Below the pieces are notes generated by a model. That model did no database searches and was not told where the DNA came from. It saw only the letters and a list, made by a program, of their open reading frames with translations. Position numbers and translations under genes: made by a program. Positions 24,575 to 31,552 of a stretch of 64,000 nt of DNA are shown piece by piece. Positions within the stretch are counted from its first letter, which is position 1; each line of letters starts with the position of its first letter. This stretch comes from Treponema_C sp050320395 (lineage in GTDB: Bacteria; Spirochaetota; Spirochaetia; Treponematales; Treponemataceae), in contig NZ_CP144459.1 of the NCBI RefSeq assembly GCF_050320395.1, positions 992,001 to 1,056,000 on the forward strand, in the 5' to 3' direction.

Positions 24575-25393
24575 CTAAAGCTTTTCGATTTCTTCGACGG
24601 AAAGGCCGGTTCCTTCAGCTATTTTTTCAATATCAATGCCAAGCCGTTTAAATGCTGCTGCGTTTTCAAGCTTGGTTTGATAAGAGCCTTGTGTAATGCC
24701 GCGTTGTATGCCTTGCTGTATGCCTTGCTGTATGCCTTCGGTGAGGCCTGCTCTTCGTGCGTCCATTTCAAATGATTTTAATAACATGTACTCCCTCCGT
24801 TTTTCTTCGTTTTCTTTGGTTTCATTTACCCGCTTTTCAAGCTGTTTGGTAAATGCCGTTTCCGGCGGTTGTCCGTTCATGTATGATAAAAAGGCTTTGA
24901 GGTTTTCTTCAGCTTTTTCCGAGGCCATGCTGTTTACTATGATTTTTGTTGTTCCGTCGTCAAAGGTTTGCCCCGTTTCTTTGCACGAGGGGTTTATCGT
25001 ATATACGGGTAATCCTTCTTGTAAGTAATCAAAGGTACATAAAAATATAATAAAGGTATCGGGTAAATCGTTGTAGTCGCCGCCTTTGTTTATTGCACTG
25101 TTATCGATAGCGCATTGATAATATCTCATACGCTCAGGCAGGTTCTTTTGGTCGGTGGTTTGCATCTCAACATCGTAGAGCTTGCCGTCTTCGTCCTCAA
25201 TCATAATATCGAGACGCACCCCTTTGGAAGCAATTTGAGTTTCTATCGGCTTTTGATTAAACAGCTTGGTTATCCTACCGACCTTATCTTTGAGCAGCAT
25301 TGTCAACAGTTCTTTGCACAAAATAGGGTCTTCCATTACGGTGCAAAACATGAAGTCATCTGCAATAGTTAAATTATCAAAACTTTTGCGCAT
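24575..25393 (-). CDS. Rpn-family PD-(D/E)XK nuclease/putative transposase (copy 1)
   Basis: 272 residues. It belongs to the group annotated as recombination-promoting nuclease (Rpn) or PD-(D/E)XK nuclease family transposase. The N-terminus LTIADDFMFCTVMEDPILCKELL is the family signature, followed by GVRLDIMIEDEDGKLYDVEMQT, which supplies the Asp and Glu-x-Gln nuclease residues, then RMRYYQCAID and TFIIFLCTFD. The C-terminus has the usual GIQQGIQQGIQRG repeats, encoded by near-perfect 12-base DNA repeats, and a helical tail. GGGAGG precedes the ATG. It is complete, has its own promoter, and is surrounded by paired stem-loops and a 62-bp direct repeat. A related gene lies at 59247. Confidence 0.88.
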   Translation of the reverse strand: MRKSFDNLTIADDFMFCTVMEDPILCKELLTMLLKDKVGRITKLFNQKPIETQIASKGVRLDIMIEDEDGKLYDVEMQTTDQKNLPERMRYYQCAIDNSAINKGGDYNDLPDTFIIFLCTFDYLQEGLPVYTINPSCKETGQTFDDGTTKIIVNSMASEKAEENLKAFLSYMNGQPPETAFTKQLEKRVNETKENEEKRREYMLLKSFEMDARRAGLTEGIQQGIQQGIQRGITQGSYQTKLENAAAFKRLGIDIEKIAEGTGLSVEEIEKL

Positions 25394-25413
25394 TTTACAC
25401 CTCCCTTATACAC

Positions 25414-25442
25414 AGTATAACACAAAAGGAGAAATTCGGCAA
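25414..25442 (-). promoter_or_regulatory. Promoter of rpn copy 1
   Basis: On the minus strand TTGCCG (25437-25442), 17-base spacer, TATACT (25414-25419), about 20 bases before the start codon and followed by GGGAGG. Confidence 0.5.
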
Positions 25443-25446
25443 TTGT

Positions 25447-25803
25447 TTAAAAACCGAACATCCTGTTCGGTTTTTAACCTGAGTTTTGGGCAGAGCCCAA
25501 AACTCATCACTTACCGCTTTTCTGCACATCCGTGTGCAGGATATGAAACATCGCAAGACACAAAACTTCGCCGAACATCCTGTTCCGTTTTTAACTTGAG
25601 TTTTGGGCTTTGCCCAAAACTCATTACTAACGGCTTTTCACCGCCGTCCATGGCGGAACATAAAAGATTTAAAATAACGTCGGCTCCGTCGCACATCCTG
25701 TTCGGTTTTTAACCTGAGTTTTGGGCTCAGCCCAAAACTCATTACTTACCGCTTTTATGCAACGAGTTTGCCTTGGGCAAACGGTTTGCTCAGGGCAAAC
25801 TCG
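25447..25803. repeat. Stem-loop cluster 3 (right of rpn), three repeated blocks
   Basis: Hairpins: 25447-25477 (14-base arms TTAAAAACCGAACA, loop TCC); 25481-25505 (GAGTTTTGGGC, loop AGA); 25522-25539 (CTGCACA, loop TCCG); a weakened GAACA-TCC-TGTTC at about 25574; 25598-25622 (GAGTTTTGGGC, loop TTT); 25641-25656 (CCGCC/GGCGG); 25716-25740 (GAGTTTTGGGC, loop TCA); and 25763-25803 (CGAGTTTGCC type). Three blocks share the string CTGTTC-CGTTTTTAAC-TGAGTTTTGGGC with small changes. No coding capacity is credible in this 425-base gap. Confidence 0.88.
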
Positions 25804-25817
25804 CGGTATCTATGGCT
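25756..25817 (+). repeat. Right copy of 62-bp direct repeat flanking rpn
   Basis: Pairs with 24477-24538. It ends one base before the stop codon of the neighbouring ABC ATPase gene. Confidence 0.9.
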
Positions 25818-25818
25818 T

Positions 25819-26895
25819 TTACAATATGTGCAAATTCGAGCTTTCAAAGTTCAAAAAGGCTTTGTCGCCGGCTTGGTAAATCTTTTTATTGCGCGGATTG
25901 TATTCGGTGATTTTTACCGTACCGCTTTTTGTTTCCGCCCAATAGTACTGGTAAGAACCCATAAAGGTGGAAAGGGTAACGGTACAGGGCAGCACTCCTT
26001 CATCCGCCAAAGAAACCGCTTCGGGGCGGAGGACTACCTTGCAGGCGGTGCCGACGTTTACGTGTTCGGCATCGGGGATGTTTATTTCGACTCCTTCAAG
26101 TAAAACCGATGCAGTGTTGTCCTTTACCGATACAACTTTTCCGGATAAAAAGTTTACCTCGCCGATAAAGTCCGCAACGAATTCGCTTGCGGGTCGGTAG
26201 TACACATCGTGGGGCGTGCCTTTTTGTGCAATGACGCCCTTGTGCATAATGATAATTTCATCCGACAAGCTCATCGCTTCCGACTGGTCGTGGGTAACGT
26301 AAATAGCCGTAATGCCGACTTTTTGCTGAATCTTTCTGATTTCGGTACGCATCGAAACCCTCAGTTTTGCGTCTAGGTTCGAAAGCGGTTCGTCAAAAAG
26401 CAATACACCCGGCTCCACAACCAAGGCGCGCGCCAAGGCGACCCGCTGCTGTTGCCCGCCCGACAGCTGATTGGTCATACGGCCTTCCAAGCCCTGCAAT
26501 TCAACCAATTCAAGCATATTCATAACGCGCCGTTCGATATCGGCTTTGGGAACTTTGCGCAGTTTTAAACCGTAAGCAATGTTGTCGAATACGTTGTAGT
26601 GGGGTAAGAGGGCGTAGCTTTGAAAAACCATCGCCGTATCGCGCTTGTTCGGCATAAGGGCGTTGATTGCCTCATCTCCCAGATAGATTTCTCCTTTGTC
26701 GGGGCTTTCAAAGCCGGCAATCATACGGAGTGTAGTGGTTTTACCGCAGCCGGAAGGACCCAACAGGGTAACAAAGCTTCCAGGCTTTATGTCAAGCGAT
26801 ATGTCATTGACGGCGGCAAATTCTTTTTTTGTTTTAGGGTCCTGATATATTTTCGTTATACGTTCAAGGCGTACGCCCTTAGGTGTTTTTTGCAT
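25819..26895 (-). CDS. Fe3+-type ABC importer ATPase (FbpC/PotA-like)
   Basis: 358-residue ATP-binding subunit energising the adjacent permease. Walker A is GPSGCGKTTTLRM, the Q-loop is MVFQSYALLPHYNVFDNIAYGL, the signature is LSGGQQQRVALARAL, Walker B is LLFDEPLSNLDAKLR and the H-loop is IYVTHDQSEAMSL. A C-terminal TOBE domain follows with VADFIGEVNFLSGKV and VVLRPEAVSLA. The N-terminal GVRLERITKIYQDPKTKKEFAAV is family-typical. It is the last gene of the SBP-permease-ATPase operon transcribed leftward. Iron as substrate is inferred from the whole operon; polyamine, thiamine or 2-aminoethylphosphonate systems look similar. Confidence 0.9.
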   Translation of the reverse strand: MQKTPKGVRLERITKIYQDPKTKKEFAAVNDISLDIKPGSFVTLLGPSGCGKTTTLRMIAGFESPDKGEIYLGDEAINALMPNKRDTAMVFQSYALLPHYNVFDNIAYGLKLRKVPKADIERRVMNMLELVELQGLEGRMTNQLSGGQQQRVALARALVVEPGVLLFDEPLSNLDAKLRVSMRTEIRKIQQKVGITAIYVTHDQSEAMSLSDEIIIMHKGVIAQKGTPHDVYYRPASEFVADFIGEVNFLSGKVVSVKDNTASVLLEGVEINIPDAEHVNVGTACKVVLRPEAVSLADEGVLPCTVTLSTFMGSYQYYWAETKSGTVKITEYNPRNKKIYQAGDKAFLNFESSNLHIL

Positions 26896-26924
26896 AGATT
26901 TCCTCCTGTGATAAACCTGCGGTT

Positions 26925-28625
26925 TCAGTACCGCACCTTGCTGGTGCCGAAGCGTTTCAGCAAGAAATTCATTAAAGTTATTGCCGCATAGGTGATTAAA
27001 ATCAAAATAGTCGCATAGGTACAGGCGACTCCGTAGTTGCCCTTTTCGGCATGCTCGTTTATGCGGACGGTTATAAGCAGATATTTGGGTGTTACAAGCA
27101 AAATGATGGCCGAAATAGCCGTTATTGAGCGGACAAAGGTGGTTACCAAACCGCTGAAAAAGGATTCTTTAATGAGCGGCAATGTTACCGTTGTAAATAC
27201 CTTTGCGCTGTCGGCCCCCAAATCGTAGGCGGATTCTTCGATGGAGCGGTCTATTTGCCTCAGGGCGGCAATACCGCTTCTCGTACCGACCGGAAGGGAA
27301 CGCACGATAAATACGATAACGAGTATGGCTCCGGTTCCGTACAGCTCCTGCATAAAGCCCGTATGAAACAATCCGCCGTTAAAGCCGCGTATAAAGCCGA
27401 CACCCAAAACGGTTCCGGGAACGGCCATTGCAAGCATGGCGGTAAATTCCATTAAGCCTTTGCCTGCAAATGTGCGCTTTACGACAAGATAGGAAATCAG
27501 CATCGACAAAAGGGCGGTGAGTGGAGAGGCGATGAGCGAAAGGGAGATGGAGTCCGTAAAAACGCGGTAACCGCGGTTTTTAAATACATATTCGTACCAT
27601 TTTAACGAAAGACTGTAATCCCTGCCCCAGAGTTTAAAAAGAGAACCGAGGGGAACGAGGGCGTACATTATCAATACAAAAAGGGTTACAAGAACGCAAA
27701 AAACGGTAAGCGGAATACGTACGCTTTTATCCGTCATAAGGGCGCGTGCACGGGATGCTTTTCCGGTAAGGGTTGCAACCGATTTGCGCTCCAAATAGTA
27801 CTTTTCCATGATAAAAAGGCCCATCGATATGGTCAGCAAAACAACGGCCATAGCTGTTGCACCGCTTTTATCGTAGGCGCCCGTAAGCTGAAGATATATT
27901 GAAGTAGCCAGCGTGTCGTAGTTGCCGCCGATAATCATCGGGTTGGCAAAGTCGGCCACGGATTCTATAAAGGTTATAAGAAAAGCGTTTCCGATTCCCG
28001 GAAGGAGGAGGGGGAGGGTTACCGTGGTAAATACGTGAAACCTCGAGGCACCCATATTGCGGGCAGCTTCTTCAAGCGAAGGGTCTATGTTTTTTAACAA
28101 GCCTTTAAGCATGAGGTAACAAACCGGAAAAAAGGTAAGGGTTTGTACAAGGGCTATACCGGGAAGACCGTAGAGCCCGGTTGAATTCATGTTGAATAAG
28201 CCTCGTGTGATTATGCCGGTTCTGCCGAACAGCAAAATCGCCGAAAGGGATAAAACAAAGGGGGGCGATACAACGGGCAGGATGGAGATTGCATTAAAAA
28301 GTCGCTGTACTCCTTTTGAACCTACGTCGACGTAGGCGTCCACATAGGCAAATAAAAAGCCGATGACGGTCGCCCCTATGCCGGTAATCAAGCCTAAAAA
28401 AAGGGTGTTTGTAATGGCTTTTCTGAATGCATGCATTGCGAAGATTTCGGCAAAAACCGAAAAAGTGAATTTCCCTTCGGGATAGACGCTGTCGATGAGC
28501 AAAATACTTAAGGGATATAAAATAAAAAGCATTAAAAATAAAAAAATACCGGCGATAACCGTTATTAAAAACGGATCCGCAAATAATTTTTTTCTGTCGA
28601 GCACTTTTTTTTGTGAAAAAGACAT
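26925..28625 (-). CDS. Fe3+-type ABC importer fused permease (FbpB-like)
   Basis: 566-residue double permease: two homologous halves of about six membrane helices in one chain, as in FbpB/SfuB. Each half has an EAA coupling loop, SLEEAARNMGASRFHVFTTV in the first and SIEESAYDLGADSAKVFTTV in the second. The frame opens at 28652, but a GAGGAAG ribosome site precedes the ATG at 28623-28625 (MSFSQKK), which is preferred. The ATPase gene starts 29 bases downstream. The long chain and the duplicated loops show that it is an intact full-length permease. Confidence 0.9.
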   Translation of the reverse strand: MSFSQKKVLDRKKLFADPFLITVIAGIFLFLMLFILYPLSILLIDSVYPEGKFTFSVFAEIFAMHAFRKAITNTLFLGLITGIGATVIGFLFAYVDAYVDVGSKGVQRLFNAISILPVVSPPFVLSLSAILLFGRTGIITRGLFNMNSTGLYGLPGIALVQTLTFFPVCYLMLKGLLKNIDPSLEEAARNMGASRFHVFTTVTLPLLLPGIGNAFLITFIESVADFANPMIIGGNYDTLATSIYLQLTGAYDKSGATAMAVVLLTISMGLFIMEKYYLERKSVATLTGKASRARALMTDKSVRIPLTVFCVLVTLFVLIMYALVPLGSLFKLWGRDYSLSLKWYEYVFKNRGYRVFTDSISLSLIASPLTALLSMLISYLVVKRTFAGKGLMEFTAMLAMAVPGTVLGVGFIRGFNGGLFHTGFMQELYGTGAILVIVFIVRSLPVGTRSGIAALRQIDRSIEESAYDLGADSAKVFTTVTLPLIKESFFSGLVTTFVRSITAISAIILLVTPKYLLITVRINEHAEKGNYGVACTYATILILITYAAITLMNFLLKRFGTSKVRY

Positions 28626-28770
28626 ACGGATCTTCCTCGTAATAAGATACAAAATGCGGCTTTACCGCCTGTGTAAAGCCGCCGATAAATTGCAGAGAAT
28701 GTGCCGCCGAGGTTTACAAGCCGTTTATTTTTACGACAAGCCGCCTCTTAACGGCACCTGTTTAACCGCC

Positions 28771-29814
28771 TTATTTTGTTTTGACACGCGAATCGTTTGC
28801 GATACTTTCAAAAAAGGCTTTGACGTATTTGGGGCCGTTTGCGGCGGCATCGTCGAAATCGTACATAATCGTTTCAATTTTATCCAAACCGGCTTTAACG
28901 GCTGCGGCAACGGGTTTTGCGTTATCGATAACGAGGAACTGATAGGCTCCGTTTTCCTGTGCGAGGTTTACGCACGCCGGGGAAAGGGCATATTCAATGA
29001 ATTTTTTGGCATTATCCATATTTTTTGCACCTTTGAATATCGCCGTAGCTCCGATTTCGTAGCTGGTGCCGGAGGCGGGGGCGGTCATACCGATGTTATC
29101 GTAACCGTTGTCTACAATCTGATATACGACATCGTGCAAAAAGCCGATACCGATGACTATTTCGCCGGTGGGAACGAGTTTTGAAGGGCCGGAGCCGGAC
29201 TTGGTATACTGGGCGATGTTTTTATCCAAAGCCTTAAAATATTCCATAGCCGCTTTTTCGCCGCGCATTTGAACGATGGTATTTACGATAAGTTTTCCCG
29301 TTCCGGCGGTGTTCGGGTTTGCAAAGGAAATAAGTCCCTTGTATTCGGGCTTTAATAAATCGTCCCAGTCTTTCGGCGGCTGAATCTTTAAGCGGGCCAA
29401 TTCTTCTTTGTTCCAAAAGAAACCAAGAATACCGCGGTAAATACCGTGCCAATTGTCGTTTTTGTCCTTGTACTGACTGCCGACCAGGTGTTTTGCATTT
29501 TCGGCTTTGTACGGCATAAGAAGGCCCTTGCGTGCAGCCATGTTATAGGGGTCGGTGGTGCCGCCGAACCATACGTCGGCTGAAGGATTACCCTTTTCTT
29601 CCTCAATCTTTGTGTATACTTCACCGGTAGACAAGCGCTGGAAGGTGGTTTTTACACCGGTCAAATTCTCAAATTCCGCGCAGATGGCGGCGAGGTGTTC
29701 TTCTTCGCAGGAACCGTATACAACCAGTTCTCCCGCATTTTTGTCTTTTGCTCCGCCGGCAAATAAAACTGCGGCAATCAAAAGGCAAACCGACAATACC
29801 GATACTTTTTTCAT
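28771..29814 (-). CDS. Fe3+-type ABC importer periplasmic binding protein (FbpA-like)
   Basis: 347-residue exported binding protein. The signal peptide MKKVSVLSVCLLIAAVLFAGG lacks a lipobox cysteine, so it is probably a soluble periplasmic protein. Mature landmarks are ELVVYGSCEEEHLAAICAEFE, ADVWFGGTTDPYNMAARKGLL, GFFWNKEELARLKIQPPKDWDDLL, FANPNTAGTGKLIV and GIGFLHDVVYQI, characteristic of the extracellular-solute-binding family 1 Fe3+ group (thiamine and phosphonate relatives exist). AAGGAG before the ATG at 29812-29814 sets the start; the frame's longer upstream extension is rejected. Its promoter carries a perfect palindrome, consistent with metal regulation. Confidence 0.88.
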   Translation of the reverse strand: MKKVSVLSVCLLIAAVLFAGGAKDKNAGELVVYGSCEEEHLAAICAEFENLTGVKTTFQRLSTGEVYTKIEEEKGNPSADVWFGGTTDPYNMAARKGLLMPYKAENAKHLVGSQYKDKNDNWHGIYRGILGFFWNKEELARLKIQPPKDWDDLLKPEYKGLISFANPNTAGTGKLIVNTIVQMRGEKAAMEYFKALDKNIAQYTKSGSGPSKLVPTGEIVIGIGFLHDVVYQIVDNGYDNIGMTAPASGTSYEIGATAIFKGAKNMDNAKKFIEYALSPACVNLAQENGAYQFLVIDNAKPVAAAVKAGLDKIETIMYDFDDAAANGPKYVKAFFESIANDSRVKTK

Positions 29815-29839
29815 CGGATACTCCTTAAAAGATAAGATT

Positions 29840-29854
29840 GCATGATAATCATGC
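29840..29854 (-). promoter_or_regulatory. Perfect 15-bp palindrome, probable metal-regulator operator
   Basis: GCATGATAATCATGC, a 7-1-7 inverted repeat, lies 9-23 nt after the predicted transcription start of the Fe-type ABC operon. The TGATAATCA core is like the half-sites of Fur-family operators. The regulator is not known from this window. Confidence 0.6.
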
Positions 29855-29869
29855 TTTTTTTGTTTATTC

Positions 29870-29898
29870 AGTATAAACCCGTTTATGCTAAAGTGCAA
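29870..29898 (-). promoter_or_regulatory. Promoter of the Fe-type ABC operon
   Basis: On the minus strand TTGCAC (29893-29898), 17-base spacer, TATACT (29870-29875). Confidence 0.6.
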
Positions 29899-30056
29899 GG
29901 CGAAAAGACCGCTTTTTTCGTGAAATTTTTCCCGATATGGTATTTGAAAATGATGAATGGTGTGTCTCAATGAAATGTTTATTTTAAGAGGTGTACATAA
30001 CATCTAAAATATAATCATATTAATCGATAAATAACTAGAGAAATGGAATATAATAA

Positions 30057-30456
30057 ATGGGAAATATAAGTGATAACAAGTTACATAGTCGAAGTACAAA
30101 AGTTTGGAAAGTCGGCTCCCGATGGGGAAATATTCCGGTTTTCGATATATTTTGGAAACAGAAAATTATATTTGTCGGAAATGCAAAAGTCCTTTAAAGA
30201 GCAAAGTAAAGCGGAATCATTATGTGGCAATACTAAGGGAAAAACGATAATTGCTATAGCTAAAACGACAGAAGACGGAAAACATATAACTGAAAAAGAT
30301 ATTGAGCCTAAGCATATTAAAATACTGAAAGCCCCATCCTTCTTTACACATGCGGAAGGTGCTAGGTACCATATAATTAAGTTAGATCAAAAAGACAGGT
30401 TTTCCTATGCAGCAAGAAGAGCATTTTGTGAAGCAAATAAAAAATGTAAATTATAG
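30057..30456 (+). pseudogene. Frameshifted gene of unknown function
   Basis: Two overlapping frames make one sensible protein. From the ATG at 30057 the product begins MGNISDNKLHSRSTKVWKVG, continues through FDIFWKQKIIFVGNAK, and then stops at 30189. The next frame carries SFKEQSKAESLCGNTKGKT, IIAIAKTTEDGKHITEKDIE and FFTHAEGARYHIIKLDQKDR to 30456. One extra A in the AAAA run at about 30183 explains the break; removing it gives about 132 residues. The region is AT-rich compared with neighbouring genes. The WKVGSRWG start and the FVG turn recall small modification-dependent DNA-binding domains, but the family is not identified. No good ribosome site is seen. Confidence 0.5.
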
Positions 30457-30507
30457 TTCTAATCAAGCATCCGTCAAATTTTTTTTCATGGACTGAATGA
30501 TAGATGT

Positions 30508-30675
30508 ATGATTTCTGTAATGAAAAAAGATTGCGAAGCGGTACTTCATGAGGTTTAGCAAATCCCGGAGACACTTTGCGAATACATGATTGAAGATGCT
30601 GAATATTTATGGAACGGCTGCAAAGAAATCCCTGATGGTTTTACATCTGCAAAAATTAAAGTTATACAACAATAA
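30508..30675 (+). pseudogene. Short decayed ORF with in-frame stop
   Basis: Frame from the ATG at 30508: MISVMKKDCEAVLHEV, amber stop at 30556-30558, then QIPETLCEYMIEDAEYLWNG and CKEIPDGFTSAKIKVIQQ to the TAA at 30673-30675. The part after the stop looks protein-like and could be the tail of the same AT-rich gene upstream, or of another lost gene. Not recognised. Confidence 0.35.
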
Positions 30676-30826
30676 TATAACTTTTCAAAAATTGATTTCT
30701 ATAAAGCAATTATCTTTTTGAAGTTTAACTTTGCAAAAGAATTCTTTAACATGAGAACAAAAATAAAATAAAAATCCGTTAATACGTGAAATCCTGTGTC
30801 TAATTGCAGTGAGCACGGACATTCAC

Positions 30827-30856
30827 TTGTCGAAAACCCTATTCCTGTGCTATTAT
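30827..30856 (+). promoter_or_regulatory. Promoter of the phosphoribosyltransferase gene
   Basis: TTGTCG (30827-30832), 18-base spacer, TATTAT (30851-30856), with AGGAG downstream before the ATG at 30895. Confidence 0.45.
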
Positions 30857-30894
30857 AAAGAAACGCTGATTGATTGGTACAGGAGTTTGATTTA

Positions 30895-31509
30895 ATGAAA
30901 GAATTTGTGTCGTCCGATATGATACGCAATAATGCTTTAAAAATGGCGCATCGTATTGTTCAGGACGGTTTTATTCCCGATGTTATTTACGTGTCGCTCA
31001 GGGGCGGGGCTTACGTTGCCAACGTTTTGAGTGAATATTTTAAACTTGCGCGAAAGGACGTGCATCCGGTTTTATATGCCGCCGTTGTTGCCCGTTCGTA
31101 CTCCGATATACGCTGTCACAGCCGCGTTATGGTTGACGGGTGGACGTATTCGCCCGAGCACTTGCGCCCCGGTGACCGTATCCTCCTTGTCGACGATATT
31201 TTCGATACCGGAAAAACAATCAATCACTTGGTTGAAATCCTTTTGGAAAAGGGTATTCCGCGCAAGGATATAAAGGTCGCCGTCCATGATTACAAGTATT
31301 TTACCGAGCTTGAAGAACAGCTTCCGATTCAGCCCGATTATTGGTGCCGCAAATTTACCCTGCCGAACCGCGAAAAAGATGATTGGCTTCATTATTTAAG
31401 CCATGAACTGGTCGGTTTAACGGCGGAAGAACGCGAGCAATATTATTACGCTTCCGATCCCGAATTGCGCGAGGTTTTGGAGCCTCTGTTTTCGGACAAT
31501 CAGGCTTGA
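30895..31509 (+). CDS. Purine phosphoribosyltransferase (hypoxanthine/xanthine type)
   Basis: 204 residues. It transfers phosphoribose from PRPP to a purine base (salvage). The PRPP loop is ILLVDDIFDTGKTINHLVE, and the pyrophosphate-loop region is VIYVSLRGGAYVANVLSEYF. The DDW and FTLPNREKDDWLHY tail resembles the Gpt/Hpt-like proteins of archaea and spirochaetes. The exact base specificity is not decided by sequence. AGGAG at about 30880 supports the ATG at 30895; the earlier GTG at 30874 is not preferred. It begins 43 bases before a large exported-protein gene. Treponemes depend on purine salvage, which fits. Confidence 0.82.
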   Translation: MKEFVSSDMIRNNALKMAHRIVQDGFIPDVIYVSLRGGAYVANVLSEYFKLARKDVHPVLYAAVVARSYSDIRCHSRVMVDGWTYSPEHLRPGDRILLVDDIFDTGKTINHLVEILLEKGIPRKDIKVAVHDYKYFTELEEQLPIQPDYWCRKFTLPNREKDDWLHYLSHELVGLTAEEREQYYYASDPELREVLEPLFSDNQA

Positions 31510-31552
31510 AAAGCAAGGAACTGTCCGGCATGGGGAACTGTGGAGAAAGGAT

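Noticed and set aside
28771..30003. 410-residue version of the Fe-binding protein
   Set aside because: The signal peptide and AAGGAG place the start at 29814; the extension includes the promoter and palindrome.
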